DNA of 64,000 bases from Heterocephalus glaber. Lineage: Eukaryota; Chordata; Mammalia; Rodentia; Bathyergidae. The notes beneath the pieces are model-generated. The model saw only the letters and a list, made by a program, of their open reading frames with translations, was not told where the DNA came from and searched no databases. The stretch spans positions 12,756,495 to 12,820,494 of the forward strand of contig NW_004624782.1 in assembly GCF_000247695.1 (NCBI RefSeq). Reading direction: 5' to 3'. The position numbers and the translations under genes were made by a program. Below, piece after piece: positions 34,440-43,571 of this stretch (the stretch's first letter is position 1; each line of letters starts with the position of its first letter).

Positions 34440-34612
34440 TGTTTTCTTTTTTTCCAGTACTGGAGATGGAACCGATCCGCACACCACTCCCTCTTTTGGG
34501 ACAGGTTCTCTTTAAATTGCTAAGTTGCCCAGGCGGGGCTTGGGCAGGAAACTCTCCTGTCTCAGCCTCCCAGAGTGCTAGAATTACAGGCACGCCCCAC
34601 CACAGCAGCACG
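34440..34612 (-). mobile_element. B1-ID SINE, inverted
   Basis: ccagtactggagatggaacc, then ttgcccaggcggggcttg and cctcagcctcccagagtgct. Confidence 0.75.
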
Positions 34613-35517
34613 GTGTCCTCCCGGCCAGTGATTGGCTCAGTGGAGCCACGTGCCTCAAGCCGGCCCAGTGGGCGACTTCGGGGCTCTCCGGGTGCTGGGG
34701 CTCCCCGGGTGCTAGGGCTCCTGATCCGCGTTACCTGGGGAACCTGGAAGGGTGCGCCCCGAACCGCCTCCGCGTACACAGGGGTCTCCTTGCTTATTCA
34801 GGTTCCACTGAAAGAGCAAGGCCGGGGCGGGCGGGGCCCGGGTGCCAGCCCAGGTGCCCCCGCCGGTTGCCTCCCCTTCCTCGCGTCCCGCCCCACCACC
34901 GCCCTCTGGGACCCTCCTCCCACGAAACCCAAGAAACCCAAGTCCGCAAGTCCGCGAGCGCTGGCTTTGAGGAGCACCCGGATGTCCCAGTGTCTTCCCA
35001 GCAGCCCCGAGAGTTCTCTGCCGCCCACCTCCCCCCACTTTTCTCCAGCGCCGGGACCTCCCCAGCCCACAGCCGGGCCACCCTGTGGATTACACCAACA
35101 ACCTCCTGCTGACCTCCCTTCCTCCCTGCCCTCCTCACTGACCCTCCCAGCAGCCACTCAAGAGATATTTGCCAAAACACGAATCTGACCTCATCATGCT
35201 TGGCTCTGAAGCCTCCAGGGGCGGCCCGTGGGTCCCGGGATAGTTTCCATGCCCGCTCACCCCGATCTCTGGCCTTTCTCACCTCTGCGCCTTCTCCAAT
35301 CTCACAACATGCAACATCTGCTAGTTCTTCAGAGGCACCTCAGGACCTTTGCATGTGCCAGACAGCTCAGCCACCTGGCTGGCACAAAGCAACCAGTGAC
35401 TTTGGGCTTTGCTCACTCTCTGCTAAAGTAGCCTACTCCACATCTTGTGTCCCCACCCATTCCCTCCTGGGGCCTTGATCTCAGTTATTTTGAAATCATT
35501 CAGATCTATGCTTGAAG

Positions 35518-35760
35518 AGCCAGGTGTGGTGGTGCACACACCTGTAATCCCAGCACTTCAGAGGCTGAGGCAGGCAGATCATTGTAAATTTGAGGCCACC
35601 CTGGGCTACCCAGCAAGACTGTCTCAAAAAGAAAAGAAAAAAACAATCTGGGGATGGCACACACCTGTGGTCTCAGCCCTTGGGAGAATCACCCTAAATT
35701 CAAGGCCAGCCTGGACTCCATTGTGAGTCCCCGTCTCAAAAACCCAAATAAGGAAATAAA
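35518..35760 (+). mobile_element. Two B1 SINEs in tandem
   Basis: B1 at about 35518-35640 and a partly deleted B1 at 35650-35755, both with A-rich tails. Confidence 0.8.
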
Positions 35761-35809
35761 TAAAATTTTGAAAATAAACACTCATAGCTCCCTCTTGCCA
35801 TTGCACTTG

Positions 35810-36350
35810 TTTTTGTTTTTGTTTTTAGTACCGGGGATCAAACTCAGGACCTTGTGCTTTCGAGGTAGGCGCAGGAACCATGAGCTAAATCCCTGGCCCC
35901 ATTGCACTTTTTTTTAAATATTTATTTATTTATTTATTTATTAGGGGCCAGTACTGAGGACTGAACCAGGGCATTCGCACTGAGCCACATCCCCAGCCCA
36001 TTCTTTATTTTGGGACCAGGTCTCACTAAGTTGCTAAATTGCCCAGGCTGGTCTCAACCTTGCCACATTGAACCTCAGCCTCTCACAGGACTGGGATTAT
36101 GGGTGTGCACCATCACACCTGGCTCGTATTCTTTTTTTTATTTTTTGTATCGGGGATTGAACTCATGACCCTGAGCTTGTGAGGCAGGCGGCAGAAGCAC
36201 TGAGCTAAATCCCCGGACGCCTATATTCTTTTTGAGACAGGGTCTTGTTATGTAGCCCAGGCTGGCCTTGAACTCACTGCAGTCCTCCTGCCTCAGCCTC
36301 CCGGGTGCTAGGATCATAGGCGAGCGGCATCACACCCAGATATTTTTTTT
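35810..36350 (-). mobile_element. Block of four inverted SINEs
   Basis: ID-type 35826-35900, B1-ID 35940-36122, ID-type 36140-36216, B1 36230-36340. All are inverted; (TTTA)n lies at about 35918-35942. Confidence 0.8.
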
Positions 36351-36581
36351 TCAGTGCTGAGGATGGAACCCAGAGCCTCACGAGGGCCAGGTGAGTAGGG
36401 CACCCCGTCCCTGTCCCTCCCTGCACATTTCACAGAGGCCTCTCAGAGCTCCTCCCCCACCTCATTCCTGTCCTGCAGCCCTAAGGAGGAGGTTCCTGCT
36501 GCCCGCCTGCCATGCTCTGCCAGTCCTCACTCCTGCACTTAAACTTGACACTGTTACACACATGCGTACCAAACAACAGAC

Positions 36582-36815
36582 AGGCTGACCATCCCTAATC
36601 CAAGTCTCTAAGCCCCAAATGCTCCAAATCCAACACACTGACCACTGGCAGGATGCCACAGAGGAAATCCCAACCCACCTTAAGGGGCAGGCTGCAGTGA
36701 GACGCGGGCCACCACGGAGACTGTGTAAAGCACCTCCTGGCGTGTGTACCAGTGCATGTGAACCATGCAGGGTTTCATGTTTGAGCCTGGGCACCCTGTC
36801 TCAAGGTTGAGCATA
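36582..36815. mobile_element. Short Tigger-like DNA transposon (MITE)
   Basis: It begins aggctgaccatccctaatcc and ends with the complementary tcaaggttgagca. The same family recurs at 40411-40712. Confidence 0.6.
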
Positions 36816-36834
36816 CACCAGCTTCCTGTGCTGG

Positions 36835-37015
36835 TCACAGCCTGAAGCCAGCACTCTGGAGGCTGAGCCCAGAGGGTCGTGAGTTTGAGGCCAACCTGGG
36901 CAATCTACTGAGACACTGCCTTAAAAAACAAAACAAAAGGGCCTGGGATTTAGCTCAGTGGCACTGCACCTGCCTGGCAAGCACAAGGTCCTGAGTTCAA
37001 TTCCCGGTACTGGAA
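36835..37015 (+). mobile_element. B1 fragment followed by tRNA-like SINE
   Basis: B1 part to about 36930, then gggcctgggatttagctcag ... gttcaattcccggtac. Confidence 0.78.
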
Positions 37016-37019
37016 AAAA

Positions 37020-38605
37020 CCCCCAGAAATCCAAGCAGTTCTGCTCCAGCACATCTCAGTTGGGGACACTCACGGGGTCACTCCTGTGTTCCAACTGCAG
37101 AGCTGGCTCTGCGGGCCGCTCATGCTGGGTGGCAACCTGACCCGTGCCCAGGACCTGCTGCTGAGCCCTCACCGGCCCAAACCCCACTCCGTGGCCCTCA
37201 CAGCACCTGGCCCGCCTGCCCCACCACCTCGCCCAGTGCCACACTGGTTCGGGCCAGGCACATGGCCACCCCTCGGGATGCAGCGACTGCTCTGAATGTC
37301 ACTGCAGGCACCCTTGCTGGCACACAGCTGGCCCAGGCACAGAGCTGCCTCTGTCCTCTTCCCCTGCCCCCATCTGTCCCAACTCCCTCCCCATTTCCTC
37401 TGTCTGGGTCTCTGATGCACTTCCCTGCTGGGACAGCCAACACTTGGCACAAAAACCACAACAAGGAGGCCAGGGGCAGCAGACCAGTGACTCCAGGACC
37501 CACTGGCCTGCTGCAGACCCCTCTCCTGCTAGCTGGCTGTCTGCCTGGGCAGTCACCGGCCCTCCCTGAGCAGTGCGAAGGGTCTCTAACCGCACCTCTT
37601 TGGTCTCAGTGAAAGAAACTCCAAGCCACTAAGCTGCACAGAAGCTGTAATTTATTGGCCCCTGTGACCAGGAAGCCAGGCTGGGGTCCTTGCTTACGGG
37701 TGTGGAGCCCGGAGTCCTGGCAACACTGTCGGGAAGCTGGTCCTGCCTGGCTCTGAGCCACTCTCCATCCCAGTGGCCTCAGAGAGGCGACCCCACCGGC
37801 TGTGGCAGTTATGGTCAGAGGGCTTCCCCTCTCCAGTACTTCCTGCCAAATCCCAGGCTGCACCTCAGCCCAGGCTGTCACGGTGGTCTCACCTGAGGTG
37901 CAGGGCTGGCTCGGTCACCTGCAGACCCACACAGATGGGGCCGGGAGAGGCTGCACCTGGGGAAGCGAGGGAGAGTCCCAGAGTGCAGGGAGGTGGGTCC
38001 TGGCCAGGTCAAGTCACTCCTGGGGTGCAGCTCTCGGGACAGGGCTGGGGTGCAGGGGCTGCCCAGCTCCCTCGGATGCAGAGACAGCCTGGCGCAGTCA
38101 GGCCAGCATCCCAGCCACCTGGCACCCAGGCATTTCACAGTCAAGAGCTGCAGACCCCCTGGGCTCTATTCCATGCCACAGGGAGGGCTGCTCTCGGGCT
38201 GGACCCAACCTGGACCACACTGGGGTCCTCCGGCATCCGCCTCCAGAGCAGCTGGGGCCACAGGCTCTCCTGGCTCACTAGGGCCATCTGTGAGTCCTGT
38301 CTTACTGAGAACTAAGCTCCTCTGAGTCAGTTCCAGGGCCAGCTCCTTCCTCTGAGAACAGCCGGAGGCCAGCGGGGTGGGGTCTTGCTGTCACTTCCCC
38401 CACCCCTGTCCTGCGCCTCCACGGCCGCATCAGGGGAGTGCTGGCCAGGTGGCCCTCACTCAGGAGGGGACGGCGTCCTAGCCACTGTCTGCTGTCATGC
38501 AGCACTTGGCCGGGACCTTGGGGAGCATGAGGGACACACACACACTCACACACACTCACTGGACATAGCCAGGCCCACAGGCCCAAGCTGGGGCCCTGAA
38601 GCCAA
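37020..38605. other. Unique sequence downstream of LAT
   Basis: SINE-free and moderately GC-rich. A minus-strand AATAAA lies at 37651-37656. Open frames (for example 37773-38315 plus) are not recognisable. A non-coding transcript is possible but unsupported. Confidence 0.4.
38533..38560. repeat. Imperfect (CA)n microsatellite
   Basis: acacacacacactcacacac run just past the LAT poly(A) site. Confidence 0.75.
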
Positions 38606-38609
38606 GAAC

Positions 38610-38851
38610 TCTGCAGACCACAGTGGCCTTTATTCCATTCTGAAGAGAAGGGCTGGGGCCAGGGAGGTTCATTCTCAGGCTGCTTCAGAAGGTGCAGAGT
38701 ACTGGGGACACAGAGTGGACCCCAGAGTGACAATAAGTTAGGGGAGGGTACTCAGGCTACAGCCAGGCCCGGGTCCCACTGGGCCCCCGGGGCTTTTTCC
38801 GGCTACCCAGCTCGATCCCCAGCCAGGCTGGTTCCTGGACAGCGGCCTCGG
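38610..38851 (-). other. LAT: LAT 3'UTR terminal exon
   Basis: The stop-codon exon has a strong donor (GTGAGT, GT at 38967-38966) 6 bases beyond the stop. An acceptor (tgttgtgtttcag, AG at 38853-38852) opens this non-coding last exon, which ends past the poly(A) signal. The stop lies within 50 bases of the last junction, so this intron should not trigger nonsense-mediated decay. Confidence 0.7.
38629..38634 (-). terminator. LAT: LAT poly(A) signal
   Basis: AATAAA on the minus strand in the context gaatggAATAAAggcc. It follows a region that resembles the human LAT 3'UTR. Confidence 0.85.
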
Positions 38852-38973
38852 CTGAAACACAACAGGGGAAGGGGAGAGGAGGTTGGCGGGACCAGCAGGC
38901 ACCCGGAGCCAGAAGGGTGGGCTGTGAGGATGGGGCAGCCCGGGACGGGCTCGAGGAAGCCACTCACCGGCAC

Positions 38974-41900
38974 TCAACTCAGTTCCTGCAGGTTCTCATA
39001 ATCCGGGGTCTCTTCATCCTCGTCCTCGTCCTCATCCTCCACATCCCGGGAGCTCAGGGCGGCTGGAGGGGAGCAGGGGTTGGCGGCCAGCCTGCCAGCC
39101 GGCCCCCGGGGCCTCCCCACCCCGTCCGTACCAGGCTCCGTCCTGGCCCCCGGCTGCAACTCCTGGGATACGTTCACATACTCCCGGCTCCCATCTAGGA
39201 AACAGGTCAGAGAAGAACAGACATGCGGAAGGGCCAGCCACAGTGAGGCCAGGACACCAGGGAGCAGGCGGCCGGGCCTGCCACTCACCCAGAGATACTT
39301 CCGCGCTCTCCTCGCTCTCGGGGACATTCACGTAGTCTTCTCGGAACTCCACTGCAGGGGAGCAAAGGGCTCAGCCCAACCCAGCGCCTGTACCAGAGCC
39401 CACACCCACAGTCCCCACGGGTCCCCCAACTTGGATGTCCGGCTCCCAGGGGCAGAAACCCTGAGACTCTGAACAGCCTGGGTAAACAACAGCAGCTGGA
39501 CGAAGGCAAGGCCCACAGAGGTGGGTGGCAGGGGCTCCCTAACGGCACAGCTAGAGGGCCCAGACAGTGGAGGCCCCAGCTGGGCTCTGCAGGAGCTTTA
39601 GCGGCACACGTGGGGGAGAAGCAACACCTCCGCCCAGCCGACCACCCTCCCCATCAAGGCCAGGCCGGCCCTCCGCTTCTGCCCACCCAGCCCGCACGCC
39701 TTCTCAGTCTCTCTGAGGCATCAGCGCCCAGCCTCATTCGGCTCTTTGATGTGCTGCTTTATAAGGTGGACTCTGGAGCCAGACAAGCACTCAGTGACTG
39801 TGACCTCGGACAGACATGTCACCTGCCCTCTCTGTGCCTGGCTTCTCATCTGTACAATGGTTAGGAATAGGACTGACTTTGCAACTGTTGTGAGGATTAT
39901 AAACCAATGAATACCAAAATAGGGCCTGCCACACAGCCAGTGCTGACAAATGTCTGTTAAACAAGTCAGCCTGCGCTGGGCTGGGTGCTGACACATGCCT
40001 GGAGTCTCAGCTGCTTGAGAGCTGAGCAAGAAGACTGCTCGCACCCAGGGGTTCAAGGCCAGCGTGGGAACATAGCAAGACATTGTCAAGAAGAATAAAT
40101 AAAGCAATACATAAACAAATCCTGCCAGACAGGGCACGACTAAGGAACGAGAGGAGGAGTGGGCACCAGGGGATAGCGAGGTGTATAAGTCAAGCACACG
40201 AGCTCTTAGCGGGCAGGCAGCAGGCCTCCGTGCAGGCAGGCAGCTTATTGACCGCCTCAATATTCCGTCTTCCTAGCAGACACACACAGCGAATGATGGG
40301 TGGATGAATCCACCTGGACAGCCTGGCACGTGGGCAAGAGGAAGCAATTTGGAAATCTGGGTGGCAAACGGAGCCAGGGCGTGGAAGGGACAGGCAGGGG
40401 ACATCTGGACAGGCTGAGCATCTCCCATCGGAAAACCCAAAGCCCAAAATGCTCTAAAACCCAAGTCTTTTGTGTGTCAACATGCTGCTGCAAATGGTAA
40501 ATTCCATACTATCAAAGGGAGCTTCATACACAGAATTATTTAAAATATCATACTAAATTACCTCCAGGCTATGTAATATTTATGCATAGCATAAATGAAT
40601 TTTGTGTTTACACTTGGGTCCCACATGATTAATTCATTATGAGTATCCAAAATTTCTAAAATTTGAAATACTTCTGGCCCCAATTGTTTCAAATAAGGGA
40701 TATTCAATGCCTAGAGAGAAGAGAGTAGCAGAAAACTGAAGACCAGATACTGAGGAATGCCCAGGAGATGAGATCAAACCAAAGAGAGAAAAGCAACAAA
40801 GAAAACTAAGACCATGCAGGAAGCTGAAGAAAACGTCCAGGAAGAAAAAAAAAAACACCTCTAATCAGTATCTTTAGACACTGACAAAATGACTTTGCCT
40901 CCATGAAACAAGAACAGGAAGCTACATAAAAAGTACATGCAGAAAGCCAGGTATGGTGGTGCATACCTGTAATCCCAGCACTCAGGAGGCTGAGGCAGGA
41001 GGATCACTGGGACTTCAAGGCCAGCCTGGGCCTTGTGAGTTCAAAGTGAGTTCAAAGCCACCCTGAACTACATAGCAAGACCTTGTCTCAAAACAGCAAC
41101 AACAACAATAAAACCAAAGAGGACATTTACGGACCAAGAAAGAGCTTTGGGGTAGGAAAAACAAAATTTCAATAGAAAGATTGAAGAATAAGTCAAGGAA
41201 ATCTCCCAGATAACAGATAAAAAGGAAGACAGATAGGAAATGGGAGAGAAAAATTAAGAAAATCAGATCAGAGAAGGAAGGAGGAACATCGGAGGGAGGA
41301 CACAGAAGGGGTGGAATCTTCAAACAAGGAAGAGGGAGAGAGAAGGGGCTGGGGGGGGAGTGCCACTCACTGGAGAAGGCACTGCCTCGGGCGCCGGGGT
41401 TGCTGGGCACCGGAGCCTCCGCTGGGTCAGCAGCACCGCTGGCTGGGGCGCTGTCGGGCAGCACCTCCCTGGGGGGAAGATGGCGTGGGTGAGCTGGGTG
41501 CTGGCCCCAGGCCCCGCCTCCCGCCGGCCACTCACACGTAGCCCCCGTAGCCCTCGTTGGGATAGTCCTCCTCCTCCTCCAGGTCGTCTTCATCTGCATC
41601 CTCACAGGCTGGCTCTGGGAGAGAGACTGGCTCAGTCTGGCCTGGGGCCCAGCCCAGACCCCCACCCAGCCTGGCGGGCAGCCCAGACACACCTTGGTTC
41701 TCATAGCTCGCCACACTGTTGGCTTCAGAGAGAGAGCGAGGGGGAGACGGAGTCAGGGCAGGCTCTGCCGGTCTTCTGGCCAGCCCCAGCCCCCCGAGTC
41801 CGTCTCCGTCCTTACCCCCTTCTGAGTCCTGCCGTGAAGACAGCATCCGGTGGGAACCCCCGAGGGGCTGTGGGGACCTTCTGTGGGGAGTCGAAGGTCA

Positions 41901-42751
41901 GGGGTCACGTTTTGGGGGGAGCCCTGGGGGCAAGAAAAAGCCCTGGCCCAGAAAGCGAGGGAGCAGGGGAGGCCAGAAGCCAGTACAAGGGGCAGTCGGT
42001 CTGTACTCACGGGATGTGCAGCAGGTCCACCTGGCTCGGGGGTGGGTAGGCAGCAGGCCAGGGGGCCGGCGCTTCTGAGGACAGAGCCACGCTTGAAGGA
42101 GTAACTCCAGACCCCAGGCCTCCAGGCCAAACTAAGCCCTCGACCCGCACCCTGGCCAGGCCTGGGGCTCCCACCTCTCCCACACCCTAGCTCTGGTCAG
42201 GAGCACGCAGGCAGCCCAGGGCAGGGGCCACACAGAGGCCCACGTGCTCACACCCAAGGGTCCCAGCTCGGGCAGGAGACCCCCTGCACTCACGGGGCGG
42301 CTTGAACAGGATGCTCTCTGTGTGTGAACTGCAAAGAGACACAGCTTGGGTATGGGGCCCAGGGGGGCCGGCCCGGCCGACCTCAGGCACCGGGAGACCC
42401 GCAGGGTGGGGGAGACTCACCGGTCCTCGTCAGCACCGCCACAGGAGGCTGGGGAGAGAGGCAGTCGGTCACTCACCTGTCCACACATCTGCTGCAGCTG
42501 GCCCTGGGCACCCCTGAGGCAGGGACATGGCTAGAGGGGGAGGACCTAAGAGCCAGGCCCTTCGGTCAGGACAGCGTTGACGGGGACTCAGGAGGGGAGC
42601 CAGAGAGGGGCCCTGTGTGCCCAGCACCTGGCTGCTCCCGCTCACCTGGCAACTCTCGGCAGCGCACACACAGGGCCATCAGCAGCATGGCGACGAGGGG
42701 CAGCAGCAGGAGGCCCAGGGGCTCAGTGAGGACCAGGCTGCTCACCTCCAT
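38974..42751 (-). CDS. LAT: LAT, linker for activation of T cells (transmembrane adaptor)
   Basis: LAT is the membrane scaffold that ZAP-70 phosphorylates after T-cell receptor or Fc-receptor triggering; it recruits PLC-gamma1, GRB2 and GADS. Coding exons (minus): 42751-42646, 42448-42421, 42328-42294, 42074-42011, 41880-41816, 41722-41693, 41614-41536, 41468-41371, 39351-39289, 39194-39132, 39062-38974. They total 720 nt, 239 residues. Residues about 6-27 form the membrane segment. C28 and C31 are the CxxC palmitoylation pair. Docking tyrosines are Y106, Y127, Y132/Y135, Y175 (YVNV), Y195 (YVNV) and Y232 (YENL), followed by the C-terminal LQEL block. An acidic run lies at 114-126. Oddities: an extra tyrosine (Y132) just before the PLC-gamma1 site, a shortened proline-rich segment at 57-78, and a membrane-proximal part (36-50) that lacks the usual tyrosines. 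The start codon directly follows a splice acceptor, so a 5'UTR exon probably exists. Intron 8 (about 2 kb) holds SINEs, a MIR and a DNA transposon. LAT follows SPNS1 closely, as in human. Confidence 0.95.
39750..39930 (+). mobile_element. MIR in LAT intron 8
   Basis: ggactctggagccagacaag, ctctgtgcctggcttctcatc and tgttgtgaggattataaa match MIR. Confidence 0.75.
39985..40100 (+). mobile_element. B1 fragment in LAT intron 8
   Basis: tgggtgctgacacatgcctg ... ccagcgtgggaacatagcaa. Confidence 0.65.
40411..40712. mobile_element. Near-complete Tigger-like MITE in LAT intron 8
   Basis: About 300 bp with complementary ends: aggctgagcatctcccat at the left and ataagggatattcaatgcct at the right. Same family as 36582-36815. 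Confidence 0.65.
40945..41110 (+). mobile_element. B1 SINE in LAT intron 8
   Basis: aagccaggtatggtggtgca with the gagttcaaag internal repeat partly triplicated, then an A/C-rich tail. Confidence 0.87.
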
Positions 42752-43244
42752 CTGCAGGAGAGCCCAAGGTAGGCCCTGCTAGCAAAGTGGCAGCGGGCGC
42801 GTGGGGGCCTCGGCTGTGCCCTCCTGCAGGCTCCCGGGCCCCAGGCCTGGCTGGTGAGGGGGTTGGGCCAGTTCTGGGAGATCCTGGTCGAGTGGTGAGG
42901 CCGGGGCCTGGGCTGGGGTCTGGGGCCTCGATCACCCGCTGTGCAGCCCGCACCCCAGCCACCCTCCACCAGGTCCCTGCGCCAGGCGTCCCTACCCCAG
43001 CTCACCCGCCTCCCCTCTGCGGCAGGAAGCTGTGGTGAGCGCAGGAAATCATCAGGCTTCTCAGGCAGCTGCACTGCCCCTGCCCACCCCCACCACCTTG
43101 GGAAGTGGGGAGGCCAAGGCGGCGCCCCAGCCTCCCAGAGGGCCCAGCTGCAGGTCCAGAGGGAAGGTGAGAGTCCTGCTAGCCAGGGGCAGCACAAGGG
43201 AGGCTCCTGCTGCCCCCAGGGAGCACGGCCATGCTGCGACTCAC

Positions 43245-43320
43245 CGTCACACTGGGCCAGCTCATGGGAGCTGGATCACCCCAACCCGGGACAGGGGCCC
43301 ATTCCCTACACCAGTGGGCG
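43245..43320 (-). other. LAT: Candidate upstream LAT exon (5' limit undefined)
   Basis: A strong donor (GACG|GTGAGT, GT at 43244-43243) lies 492 bases before the acceptor at 42752. Splicing would place an upstream ATG (43265-43263) in frame, adding seven codons before the usual LAT start. It could equally be just 5'UTR. Confidence 0.4.
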
Positions 43321-43374
43321 GAGGCCACTAACACCGAAGAAAGACAAGCAGGCACTTGGGGTCTAACTACAAAG

Positions 43375-43380
43375 TTTATT
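43375..43380 (-). terminator. SPNS1: SPNS1 poly(A) signal
   Basis: AATAAA on minus, 192 bases past the SPNS1 stop, in the context gtaacAATAAActttg. Confidence 0.8.
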
Positions 43381-43571
43381 GTTACAAATAGCACCGAGCC
43401 CGGAGGGCTGCCCCAGTAGAGGGGAGCCCCTCCCAGGCCCTGGCTCCCCTGTGCTGTCCACGTCATGTCCGGGAGCCAGGACACAGCCCAGGGCTTCCTG
43501 AAAGCCGGGCCGGGCACCTCAGGGGCAGCCCAGGGCCAGCTGCAGCAGACTCGGACAGGCGAGCAACGGCC

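Noticed and set aside
34361..35188. 275-codon plus-strand open frame
   Set aside because: Its first third is the translation of an inverted B1-ID SINE and the rest is low-complexity Pro/Ser.
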